From assembly GCA_027924585.1 (NCBI GenBank), contig BSBM01001719.1:13473001-13537000 (forward strand): 64,000 nucleotides of DNA, in the 5' to 3' direction. Shown one piece after another: positions 30,365 to 40,457 of the stretch (its first letter is position 1; each line of letters begins with the position of its first letter). Source of the DNA: Larix kaempferi. Lineage: Eukaryota; Streptophyta; Pinopsida; Pinales; Pinaceae. Under the pieces are notes generated by a model, which saw only the letters and a program-made list of their open reading frames with translations, did not search any database and was not told the origin of the DNA. The position numbers were made by a program, and so were the translations under genes.

Positions 30365-31906
30365 GTGGTGTGCCTTCAGAGTTTTGTCAAATGTACTATG
30401 GTTGACGAAGGTGCCTCTGCGTCAGTAATGTCATTAACTTGTTGGAAAGCTCTTGGCTCTCCTCCTCAACTCACGTCTAGAACCACGCTCACTGCATTCG
30501 ACGGTCGGTCATTTAAGCTGCATGGAATTATCCCTTCCCTTGTTGTCTCCTTGGGAGGTAAGTCTGTGCCTATTGAAGTCAAGGTGGTTGATGCGCCCAT
30601 CGACTACAACCTTTTACTGGGTCGAAATTGGATGTATGCTATGAAGGCTGTCGCGTCTACTGTATTTAGAGTTATCTGCTTTCCTCATGAAGGCAAGATT
30701 GTGACCATCGATCAGCTGGATTTTGTTAATTCCTCTTCCATAGCATCCACGGTATCCATAGTCCCACAGGTTACTCATTCTCAGCCGGCAACTGGGAACA
30801 TGGGTGTTGGAATGTATCCTTCATTGATGGGATCTTTTGACCTCCCTGCACCAATATCCTTCATAGGAACCATCTTCGATGATGCTCCTTCCTCGTTGAA
30901 TCATGTACTTTTCCGGACATCATACTTTAGTGATTCGTGGGATCCACCTTCCACAAGTTCCCCGTCTAGAGACGTTTCGCACATTGGGATGGATATTCCC
31001 TTGTCTGCAGTCAAGATTGCTCATCATGTTCAACCAGCCATTGTAGATTCAGATCTCTCTTCTTCATGGACAGTAGAGGAAGATCATGTTATGTTGCCCG
31101 TGTGTGCAGTCGACCTATCTTGTTCGCATGGTTTCCTCAATGGTATTTTACCTTCAGATGAAGTTTTTATTGAGGCCATGAGTGGTGATGACAAGCCGTG
31201 GGGGGATATTTATCATAGATCTCATTCCCCTCCTACCCTTAATCTTATTGAACAAGATGAGTCTAGAATACAGTCTGCCATACATTTTGATCCAAGCATA
31301 GTTTTTTCTAGCCCCGATTTGACATTAAAGTCTTATTTCCCTAGTGATGAGTCTTTGATCTCTCCTATAGATCCGCAAATCGGTGCTCCTGAAGAGTTTG
31401 ATTCTATTTATAGAATTTCCAACTCCCGTGATGATCAATTTTCTCTTGCAGATTCCTTCACATCCTTCAGCTTTTCTCCTCATTTTGAAGATGATCATTT
31501 TGATCCCTCAGGTATTGGTACTATGGCACCTTCAGTGGTTAGCTCTACCTGCGTTATGTCTGAGGTTAACAATAGTGAAGTCGAAAATGTTTCTACCGCA
31601 GTGACTTGTATCATATTTTTCTTTACATGCGTTTTAGAGATGATCTTGGTACTTATGTTTCTTGGAGACAGGATTCTTAGCTGGAATTCTACTTGTTTAC
31701 TAGTTCTTTTCGACATTTGCTTCGGTCATGGCAGGCATATTCGGAACCTTGCATATAGGTTTAGGCCTCCCCATTGGTATGATGTATTTGAAACTTTTGT
31801 TATCCGATTTCACAGACACCCCCTGAGTGTCCTTATCTTGCTCATGTTCCTTGCATTATGCATAGCTTTGTTCCATGCGCTTGGAACTAGTCTCGCATGT
31901 CCCTAA
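30365..31906 (+). CDS. Tat-3 protease fused to a hydrophobic C-terminal protein in place of pol
   Basis: 513 uninterrupted codons, directly after an in-frame TAG. The first 130 or so are aspartic protease: TMVDEGASASVMSLTCWKAL, YNLLLGRNWMYAM, IVTIDQLDF. Next comes a linker with FLNGILPSDEVFIEAMSGDD, up to LNLIEQDE, matching the linker of Tat-1. There homology to pol ends. The remaining 215 or so residues have an acidic Ser/Asp/Phe-rich stretch (SPIDPQIGAPEEFD, NSRDDQF), then a hydrophobic segment at residues 411-435 (TCIIFFFTCVLEMILVLMFL), a second short one (TCLLVLFDICFG), and a C-terminal hydrophobic segment (LSVLILLMFLALCIALFHAL) ending ACP-stop. Tat-4 encodes the same protein (43630-44772). 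An env-like role is possible but unproven; read-through of 3' sequence is the alternative. Confidence 0.75.
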   Translation: MVCLQSFVKCTMVDEGASASVMSLTCWKALGSPPQLTSRTTLTAFDGRSFKLHGIIPSLVVSLGGKSVPIEVKVVDAPIDYNLLLGRNWMYAMKAVASTVFRVICFPHEGKIVTIDQLDFVNSSSIASTVSIVPQVTHSQPATGNMGVGMYPSLMGSFDLPAPISFIGTIFDDAPSSLNHVLFRTSYFSDSWDPPSTSSPSRDVSHIGMDIPLSAVKIAHHVQPAIVDSDLSSSWTVEEDHVMLPVCAVDLSCSHGFLNGILPSDEVFIEAMSGDDKPWGDIYHRSHSPPTLNLIEQDESRIQSAIHFDPSIVFSSPDLTLKSYFPSDESLISPIDPQIGAPEEFDSIYRISNSRDDQFSLADSFTSFSFSPHFEDDHFDPSGIGTMAPSVVSSTCVMSEVNNSEVENVSTAVTCIIFFFTCVLEMILVLMFLGDRILSWNSTCLLVLFDICFGHGRHIRNLAYRFRPPHWYDVFETFVIRFHRHPLSVLILLMFLALCIALFHALGTSLACP

Positions 31907-33746
31907 CACTCGTCTACCCCCATTACAAGCATTCTTCCATCTCTCCTTTGAGCTCGTTAAAAATAGTAAGGAGGTCACGAGTTTACTTATTCGGGCTTGT
32001 TAAACCTTTACGAAAAATATTTTTATAAAGTCTTTTTTAAGCCCTTGCTAGACTTTTTCAAAATCAAACAAGATTGTCGAGTATACTTGTTATTTCAGAC
32101 TCGTTAAAGGATTTGAAGTGACATCCACTTAGGTATAAGTTTACCCATTTTCTGGACCTTTGTGGATTAATTATGAAAAAGGTATACTCTAGTCATACGT
32201 GATTAGAAAAGTTCTTCTCTCATTATTTTACACTTTTTCGGGTGAGGAGACTAACTTTACGAAAAAGGAATCCCCTTTTATGTCGAGTTGTGATTGCATT
32301 TCATTATCCTGCTTGTCGCTTGAGCCTTGTTTCGGTTCCCGCTTACTCACTTATTAGCCATGTGCCTGAGCACTTTACCTTCCGAGCCAAGCAGAGCCTT
32401 AATTTATCTTTTGAAGCTTGATGACCCTTTACCGTGAGGGAACATTCCCCCGATTGTCCACAATCCTGCACATGCTTCCTTGCATTGATCATAGGTATGT
32501 TCCACTGCTTGGGACTAGTTTGCTCGCTATTTGACACTCGTTCCCTCACTAGTTGTACTATAAGAAATTTTATTCTTTTTCAAGCTTTCACCAAATATGA
32601 AAAAAAACAAAAAATAAAATATTCCAAAAAGCCGGACGAGATTATGGTTACTACTTCTTGTTGGCAGTTGTTGTGTCGCCTTTGAACAGAGCATTCATTC
32701 CACTCCATACATTATGAGTCGGGACTATAATTGGACCTTAGGAGCTGTACTTGTTTCTCAGTTTACTCCACCAATTGGTTAAGCTTCCAGTCATTATGGA
32801 GCCCTTTGTAATGCCTCCTACATTAGAGTCTATGCCGCCTGAGTCTATCCATCTGCTCATGCTCTTGTTCAAAAGAAGTCCCGAACCCAGAGTTGGCCAC
32901 TCCTCAGATCTCTTGACTATTGCATGTCGTCCATCCTTATTGAGTCGGTTCGTTTCACCTGAGTTCTACCAAATCTTTCAGCGTAGCTAGTACCTCGTGC
33001 TGGTTGATGGGGGATGCCTTAATTCCCTCCTTCCAGTGAGTCTCGTTCCGTCGACTTCAACCCATTTATTCTGGGACTTAAGGCTTAGATTTCGGTTGAG
33101 TACCTTGAGGCTTGTAGTCATTAGTGGCAGGTTCTCTCACCATCGACAGTTTTGGGAATACATCAATGTCCCCTGATCGATGGATTCATCCTAGTGTTCG
33201 ACTTCAACTCATTTATTCACACTCCGATGATTGTGCTCTATGCCTTGATGCCCATTTTCATTATTGGTGGGTCATCTCACGTCTGTTAACGGTATACATC
33301 ATTGACCGGTAATCAAACGATGTCACATCAGGTTCGACCCCAACTCCTTTATTCAATTGATGGGACTTGCACCGTCAAAGACTTGTGTAGAAGACCCCAG
33401 GTGATAGTGGCATTCAGTATGCTACCTATGACTTTGACTTTACATCTAAGATATCACCTCTCATATATCAACAGTTTGTACCTCCAGTTTGCACCAGTTG
33501 TTTCCTTTTCAGCAGGAGACCATATCTTACTGTAGAGGGATCATGGCTATGACTGCTTATGACATATATCCATTATGTACTGCCTATTCATAGCCATTGT
33601 ATCATATTGTTGTACTATACCAACATGTATTCAGAGATACTATTGTACTATGACGAGTGAGCTGCTCTTTCCACTTATGTCTCCATCACTCCACTTCTGA
33701 GATTTATAATGTATTTCGGCCATCGTAGCATCAGTCTCTAACCTCA
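31907..33746 (+). other. Tat-3 3' region, mosaic
   Basis: No intact gene. 31910-32275 is colinear with Tat-4 downstream of its hydrophobic ORF (GAGCTCGTTAAAAA, GACATCCACTTAGGTATA, GGAGACTAACTTTACGAAAA). From about 32280 to the polypurine tract it follows Tat-1 instead. A block of about 95 bases occurs twice: at 31815-31910 (Tat-4-like) and 32440-32550 (Tat-1-like). Confidence 0.65.
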
Positions 33747-33762
33747 CACATTAGGGGGCATC
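33747..33762 (+). promoter_or_regulatory. Tat-3 polypurine tract
   Basis: CACATTAGGGGGCATC immediately before the 3' LTR, the same as in Tat-1 and Tat-4. Confidence 0.85.
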
Positions 33763-34690
33763 TGTTACAACATAATATTCCACCTTGTGAGAATCAGCAC
33801 TCTTTGGCCTAGAGCATCCATTTCACTGACTCAGAACCATTTTATATCCTTCAGACACTATTTTTCCCTATTTTTTCCCTTGTACACTAGCTGCATCACT
33901 ATAGCCAGCGTACCCGCGAGTTGCATCACTATAGCCCACGGGTAGCATGTAAAATGGTAAAAATCACTAGTTTATTACTTTTTACTCCCAAAAAGCGGTT
34001 ATTGGGTGACCTTTGACTCTCCATCTGCCCAAGAAATGTCTCGATGTGTCCTTTCACTTACCTTTGAGAGGACTATATATTGAGCACATATGGCTTATGG
34101 ATGGGAGGAGAAAGAAGAGCAAGATAACTCTAGTGGATTTTTTCCCTATCTTGAGTCTACATTCATTGATCCTTGTAGTTGTGAACTCCTTATGTTCACC
34201 TTCCAAACTCCTACCATAGTTTGAGTTTGCCATTCATGGAGGATTGAAGTGGTGGAGGCACAAGTGGATTGATCAAGATCTTGGTTCAGATTGGTTGCCG
34301 ACAAGAGGTCATATCACATTGTACTTCTTCTTGTTTATTAATAGAAATACTTATATTCTCGTCCATTAATGTTGTAAATGTTGTTTATCTTACATTGGGT
34401 TGCATTTACTTGTTATATCATGGACCATTGCTATTGATGATGTTAATATTGTTTATATATTATATGTACTTGTTGTATATTGGCTGTCAAGACTAATTTG
34501 CATATTCAATTGCACGGATTAGAAAAGCTCCAACGGGGATCTACATCAAACGTTTGGATCGAGGTTGGTTACATTCTCCATTATCTTAGCATTGTCATTT
34601 ATAATAGCATAGTTCTGAGAATTGAGTTAATTTCTGGTAGTCAGTTGTGTGTAGTGGTCCCCCAAGCCATAGAGAGTTTTCTCCAATATA
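33763..34690 (+). repeat. Tat-3 3' LTR
   Basis: 928 bases, TGTTACAACA ... CCAATATA. The last CA is mutated to TA. It is a direct copy of 24898-25824, and codons of Tat-2 RT follow the duplicated target site. Confidence 0.92.
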
Positions 34691-34695
34691 GTCTG
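34691..34695. repeat. Tat-3 target-site duplication, right copy
   Basis: gtctg, one mismatch from atctg at 24893-24897. Confidence 0.85.
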
Positions 34696-35400
34696 AATCC
34701 TCACAAGTGCATTTTCTGCATTGAATCAGGATGCCTCCTAGGTTTCATAGTCTCAAAAGATGGGATCCACATTGATCCGTTGAAGGTGGAAGCCATTGTT
34801 GCTCTACCACCTCCTATTGATATCACGGAACTACAGAGTTTGCAAGGGAAGGAAACCTACCTACGGCATTTTATATGTAATTTCATTCAGAAGACACAGG
34901 GATATATGCATTTGTTGAAGAAGGACGTGCATTTCATCTAGGACGACCAAGCCCAACAATCCTTCAACAATTTGAATTCTGCCATTACTCACACCCCTGT
35001 GCTCCAACTGCCCAATTACTATAAGGATTATATCCTTTATCTTGTCACTTCTTCCACCATGATCGTCATGGTCTTGGTCCAGGAAGACGATAACTCCCAG
35101 GAACATGTGATCTACTACCACGGTAAGGGTCTTATTGACTCTGAAACCCGTTATTCACATGTTGAGAAACTCACTCTCGTAACAGTTATTGTTGTCCAAA
35201 AGTTCTGTCACTACATATTACTCCACACCAATACTATTATTGTCGATTCGAACCCCATGTACCAGGTTTTGAGACTTCAAGTGCTCAGGGGGAATTATTC
35301 ACGTTGGATCATGATACTTCAGGAATTTGATCTCCTCTTTGAGAAGGCCAAGTCAAAGAAATCTTTGGTCTTTGCGGAGCTCATTTGCAATCTTCCCCGT
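34696..35400 (+). pseudogene. Tat-2 RT thumb and first (tether-like) RNase H
   Basis: Continues the RT with LNPHKCIFCIESGCLLGF, IVSKDGIHIDPLKVEAIV and LQGKETYLRHF. It then enters the Ty3-type RNase H: LNSAITHTPVLQLPNYYKDY, VIYYHGKGLIDSETRYSHVE, IIVDSNPMYQVL, SRWIMILQEFDLLFE. The first catalytic Asp, expected in an LxTDAS motif, is missing; the sequence is LYLVTSSTM here and LYLVASATM in Tat-5. The domain is therefore probably inactive and structural, as known for Tat elements that carry a second RNase H. A TAG at 34939-34941 stands where Tat-5 has Trp (TGG). Confidence 0.88.
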
Positions 35401-36716
35401 GTTGATTCAGAAACTGATCCCAATGACTCTCTTCCAAACGATTTGTTGTTTCTCATTAGCATGTCTGACCCATGGTATGGATATATCACATTATATCTCC
35501 AAACCCAACAGTTCAACCCTCAACTATCTCGTGACGACTGTTGTCGTATACGCCACCACACCAAGTACTACTTGATCATCAGTGATACCCTATATCGTCG
35601 TGGCATCGACTCCATCCTTCGACGATGTTTAAAACACAAAGAGGTTAAACACGTACTAAGTGACTGTCACTCCGGGGCTTGTGGCAGTCATCTTTCTGGG
35701 ATGGCTACAGCCCAGAAAATTCTACACGCGAGATACTACTAGCCTTCGATATTCAAAGACTGTGTTGAGGCTGTTAAGAAGTGTCCCCCATGCCAGCTTT
35801 TTCAATTCAAAAAGCTCTCACATCCAACCCCTTTACATCTGGTTATTGCCATCGGCCCTTTTGCTAAGTGGGGCATTGATTTCACGCACTGTAATCCTAC
35901 CTCGGTCGGGGGGCATGGTTACGTCATTGTAGCCGTTGACTATTTTACTAAATGGGTCAAGGCTATTTCCACGTACAATGAAGACAACAAAACCATTTCA
36001 CTATTCATGTTTAACCATGTCATTGTGCAATTCAGAGTCCCGCAATCGATCGTTACCGATCATGGATATCATTTTCAAAACCAGGTGGTAGAAGAATTGA
36101 GCACCAGACTGGGTTTTTGCCATGAGAACTCAACCCCTTACTATCCACAATCCAACGGACAAGTAGAGGCCATAAATAAGGTCTTCAAAACCATGATTCA
36201 GCGCATGGTGGGTACACACAAATCAAACTGGAACAACATGCTCTTTTCTTCCCTAAGGGCATATAGGACCTCTATTAAGACTACCATGGGGTTCACACCT
36301 TTCCAACTAGTTTACGGATTGGAGGTAGTTCTATCGATAGAGTGTGAGATTCCATCACTGAAACTTGCAGTCAAACTTCTCCCAAACACTACTGTCGAGG
36401 AAGAACGTTTCCTTCACTTGGAAAAACTCGACGAAACCCGGCGTGATGCTTCTCTAGCCAACGAAACGCATAAGAAACGCATTAAATCCGAGTACGATAA
36501 GTCATTCAAACCTTGTATCTTTAACGAGGGGAATTTGGTCCTCACCTACGACTAAAAACATGATAAGCTGGGGGCAGGCAAGTTTTAGTCCATGTGGCAC
36601 GGGCCATATGTTGTAAAACGTGTCTTGGAGAAGGGAGCCTACAAGCTTGAAGATTATGATGGAATATCTCTAGGGGATCCTTGCAATGGGCTCTACCTAA
36701 AGAGGTATTGTTCCTG
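35401..36716 (+). pseudogene. Tat-2 integrase
   Basis: Inserts element DNA into the host genome. The N-terminal His/Cys zinc site is visible at about 35645-35800 (CHSGACGSHLSG, KKCPPCQ). The catalytic core has Asp in WGIDFTH (35878-35880), Asp in VTDHG (36058-36060) and Glu in GQVEAINK (36166-36168), exactly D, D, 35, E. A conserved MLFSSLRAYRTS and TPFQLVYG follow. The C-terminus has KLGAGKF, MWHGPYVVKRVLEKGAYKLE and NGLYLKRYCS. No chromodomain is present. Stops at 35740 (TAG, probably from Trp), 36553 (TAA) and near 36585 (TAG) break the frame, but catalytic residues are intact. Confidence 0.92.
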
Positions 36717-36839
36717 AGTTTTTCATGCACTAGTATCTTGTATATATTGTACATGGTGTGTGTTTTGTGTGGTGTGACACTTTGCTTTAGTATGTTAGGA
36801 TCTTGGATTTATGCTTACGTCATGTCCTGCCTACACGTG

Positions 36840-37260
36840 CAGATGACAACCTGCTTTGGATTCACAGATGGCGCCAGCCGGCATACCCACAGCCTCGCCT
36901 CAACAGCCTGGGTACTTTATTTCCCTACCAGCAATCTCATCAGTTTAGGAGGGAGTTGTCTAGGGTACGCAGCCAACAATGTCATTGAGTATCACACGGT
37001 GATTGGAGTATTAATCGACGCTCTTTCCATGGGTATGGACCACATTATCGTCCACCTTGACTCACAGTTAGTGGTCTACCATCTCAACTGAGTCTATGCC
37101 ATCCATGATCCCATGCTACTCCGTCTTTTCAGATGAGTATGTCTCTTGGAGAGGTCCTTTGAATCTGTTCAATACCTGCACATTTCAAGAGACATGAACA
37201 CCATTGCTGACTCTATGGCCAATTTCATATTATATTGGTATACTGCACATACATGAGACA
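36840..37260 (+). pseudogene. Tat-2 archaeal-type RNase H (second RNase H)
   Basis: Follows integrase. It reads CFGFTDGASRHTHSLASTAW, then YAANNVIEYHTVIGVLIDAL, IIVHLDSQLVVYHLN and, after two TGA stops, RDMNTIADSMANF. All four expected catalytic acids are present and in one frame: Asp 36867, Glu 36987, Asp 37059 and Asp 37209. This enzyme is the hallmark of the Tat lineage, where it is thought to supply the RNase H activity lost by the first domain. It lies tail-to-tail with the antisense gene. Stops at 37089 and about 37134 make it a pseudogene. Confidence 0.9.
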
Positions 37261-37701
37261 ATCATAAATCATAAAAAATGGCACGACATGTACATAATTC
37301 ATAAAAACAAACACATAGCTAAGATCCCACAATCATCCATAAGACCACAATATGTATAAATCCGTCAAAAGAGTTTGTATATATCAAGTCAGTACAACAT
37401 ACAAAATGTACTGTTGATACAAAATCTGAAGCATAAAAGGTTTTACTAAATATCCCCCGATACAAAATCTGAAGCTCATGGCTTTCAGTACATATACATA
37501 TACACGATTCTAGTCTCCATGACGCTCGTGGTAGCAGATCACCACCCTTGCTACTTTTCTAAGCAGCGATCCAAAGCACCCAGACACGCCAACTGTGTGT
37601 CACTGATAGTTATGGGGTAGGTCATGGACTCCTGTCTCTGGAATGTCCAGTGTCAGTTGGCTGAGGTTCTCCTCTGCCTCCTATATCTCCTCGATAGCAT
37701 C
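37261..37701. other. Convergent region between Tat-2 archaeal RNase H and antisense gene
   Basis: No conserved frame on the plus strand. On the minus strand about 37500-37700 continues weak similarity to the end of the Tat-1 antisense exon 2 (VGVSGCFGSLLRKVARVV versus VGVPSTWVRLLQRIAHVV), in a shifted frame. Confidence 0.45.
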
Positions 37702-38723
37702 ATCTGCTACAAGATATATCTCCCGCACTCCTCCTCTCCGTGCAATCAGAGAGACTCCAACCGGTCGCAATGGGCCCACATCTACATCAAACATGTGTCA
37801 ATTATCAGTACTGATTCAAAAAAATCTAAAATATATAAAATGAAAAACACAGTCAAGTTGTTTTTCTTACCTATATCACCCCACTGCGCCCCCTCAAGAA
37901 GCACTAGGTCAAGATCTCCTCTAAAGTCGGTCCCGTCATAGGGGTAATCCTCGACCATGAGGAGATGACCCCCCAACCATCTGAAGAAACCTAGACCGAA
38001 GATGATAAAAGGACCCCCACCACCATGGCGGGCCATCACCTCCTACCATCAGCTCATGTGAGGATCTCGTGGATCCGGATCATCGAGCTCAACATGTGGA
38101 TGTAGATGCGGTACCCGCTCCAGGAAGAACGAGATTACCACAGAACCATAACCAAATTGCTTCAGTGCCTCGCGTCGGCATTTGGTAGGCTAATCTCGCA
38201 AACTAGTGAGAATTCCCTCACACCAGTTGAACATTGTCGAGGCCATGCTCTCCTCAGCATACATCATTTGTGACTTGCTCTCCAAGTGAGCAGACCTACT
38301 TCCAGCCACTCTCACAATGGTAAATAGGAGAGTCTGAAGAGGTCGATCTCTAACCTCTTTGATGGGAATTTTCCCACCTACCATTTGTGTGTCGTCATGG
38401 CACCACTGATCTATGAGATCCTCCACAGTACGACCACCTCCTTGTGATCCAGATAGCGATACGGGATTCCCCCGTCGAGACAGCCCCGTCAAGAAATAGA
38501 TATCCACGATATCTATGGTCAAAGTGTGCACGCCTATCTGAAAATGTTGTTGCACCGTATCCCAGCATTGGATCAGGTACTCCAGTAATGGAACTTGGGC
38601 CCTCATGCCCGGAACCTCAAAGTACTTTAGTAATCCATAATTCCTCAATACAGCCATGCATTGAGGGTCATTTTTCGCTTGGGCATCGTCGAGCTCATGC
38701 TCCCGTTCACGCCATTCGATCAT
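37702..38723 (-). pseudogene. Antisense extra gene of Tat-2, plant-mobile-domain-like, two exons
   Basis: Counterpart of the Tat-1 antisense gene, again opposite to its element. The conserved ATG is at 38721-38723 (MIEWREREHE); an open frame reaches 38747 but starts there with TTG. Conserved features are NYGLLKYF, PLLEYLIQCWDTVQQHF, LTIDIVDIYFLTGLSRRG, TQMVGGKIPI, MMYAEESMASTMFNWCEGIL, then QFGYGSVVISFFLERV and EDYPYDGTDFRGD. The pattern of a hydrophobic block, D-IYFLTGL and SRRG resembles plant mobile domain proteins. In-frame stops occur at 38190-38192 (TAG) and about 38070. Exon 2 starts at 37781 and stops at 37702, earlier than in Tat-1 because of a frameshift. By eye about a third or more of the exon 1 residues match Tat-1. 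Confidence 0.72.
37782..37870 (-). other. Predicted intron of the Tat-2 antisense gene
   Basis: 89 bases, minus strand, starting GTAAGAAAAAC after ATAG and ending TTTGATGTAG before ATGTGGGCCC. The donor is a good G|GTAAG. Length and sequence differ from the Tat-1 intron (117 bases), but position and phase are identical. Confidence 0.68.
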
Positions 38724-38747
38724 TTTGATCACTTGAACCCTGTCCAA

Positions 38748-40457
38748 AATCCCATAAAAACACTATTAGAACCTTCCCAATCCATAAAAAATGTTTTTAT
38801 TTGGTTGAATTGTGAGCATGCCATGTGGGTTTGCATCGGCACACCCTCGGTGCAGTTCCCGAAAAGGGGGACTGCGCCATTCTATGGGCGTAATATCCCC
38901 CACTTAGCAAATCCAAAATCCAACACAATGAAAGAAAAACAAAAAAGTAATCCCCTGAAAAGGAAGAGGGTTGAATTTAGGGTTACCTGACACTCTCAAC
39001 GCAACAAATGGCTTATCATAGCTCCCGGAATCAGAACTGGAAAAATAGCTCCAAACAGTATTTTTCACCTCTTCAACTTGGTAAAAACGAATAGTGTTTA
39101 GTTTTCACTATTTACCCCATTTTATGTCAAAAAAGGGTATATTCCTTTTTTAATTTATTCCTTTATGGGTTATTTTTCTATAGTTTGGATTATTTCTATG
39201 TTTGAATGCTCAACTGATCGTTCTAACCTAGTTTGAAGCTTGCAGGTGAAGTAATGTACCATGTTAATACTGTTTTTCACAATTGTGGTCATCTTGCGCT
39301 TATTATCATGTATGAACAACTCGCTGAGCGTTTTTGTCGTTATTTCGCTCATTAAATTCGATCATTAATGACGTCGAGCTAACTCTTTGTTCTTTCTCGT
39401 GCTCGTAAAACAATGAGAATAAGTCACCGAGTTATAGCTTATCACTTTTTTGGGTTCGTTAAACTTCTATGAAAAAGGAACCCCTCAGAGTCTTTCTTTA
39501 AACTCTATTCACGCTCTCGAAATATGAAAAGATTGCCAAGCGAACTTGATGCATTCACGCTTGTAAAAGTATTTGAATGATCGTCTTTCTGGTGATAGTT
39601 TACCTTTTTTTTGGGCCAGGAGGCACTATTTACGAAAAAGTAATACTCCAACCAATCATGACTAGAAGAGTTCTCTCGCGCGTTCTTTTACCCTTTTCCA
39701 GGCGAAGAGACTAACTTTACGAAAAAGGACCTTTGGAGTCTTCTTTAGTTCTTTTCAGAATCTCTAAAAATGAAATGACGCCGAGTTTACCTTCTATGGA
39801 CTCGTTAAAATTTAACATCGAAGGACCCTTCATGGGACGAACGCATCCTCTCCTAGGTTTGTAAAATATTTGGGATTAGACTTGTACTAAGGATGAGCTA
39901 TACCGAGCATCTGTTACCCTCCTCGAGCTCATTAAAAAACAAAAGAGGTACTCATCAATCATGGTGGGGAATAGGGATGAGATTATGTTCATTGTTATAA
40001 TGGCAGTTCTTATTCACTCTTGAACATGGCGCTCGTTTGCATTTGCATTCATTACTTGGTTAATCCATTTGTCTTCGAATCTTATTGATCCCATGCGTCA
40101 CGTCACTCCTTTGAGTCATCCAAAGAATGTTTCCATCATCAGTTGCATTGGGGGTTGGTATCATTCTCGTCATGTCAATACTTCCAATTCATGCCATGCC
40201 CATGTTCAAGATATGTTCGTTATTCATTATCTGTAGTCAATGTACCTTCCATCATGTCGGTCTACTCTGAGTCAACCTTGCACATCACTCTGTCGTTTGA
40301 TTTGCTCCAAACATCTTTGATCGTGTTTCGTGTCGATGATGGGGGATTAATCATGGCCCTCCTTCAACGGATTCATCCTTGTCGACTTCAACACATCATC
40401 CGGGGATTGAATCTATAAACCAATCAAGTACCGTGGGCCTGCATGTAGCAATGGCAG
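38748..40457 (+). other. Tat-2 3' region, first part
   Basis: No gene. 39380-39950 contains loosely repeated units with GCTCGTTAAAA, TTTACGAAAAAGGA and GAGTCTTC-like blocks, the same type as in the Tat-3 and Tat-4 3' regions. The region is cut at 40457 by Tat-4 and continues at 48655; both sides align to one continuous stretch of Tat-3 (about 33000-33330). Confidence 0.6.

Larger units (their letters stand above)
24898..34690 (+). mobile_element. Tat-3: non-autonomous Tat element nested in Tat-2 RT
   Basis: 9.8 kb with two LTRs, primer site and polypurine tract. It encodes gag and protease but no RT, RNase H or integrase. Instead the protease frame runs into a C-terminal hydrophobic region. 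The LTR, gag and far 3' region are closest to Tat-1; the hydrophobic module and the first 3' stretch are closest to Tat-4. To transpose it would need pol from another element. Its two LTRs differ at about 13 of the first 250 bases, less than those of its host Tat-2, as expected for a later insertion. Confidence 0.9.
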
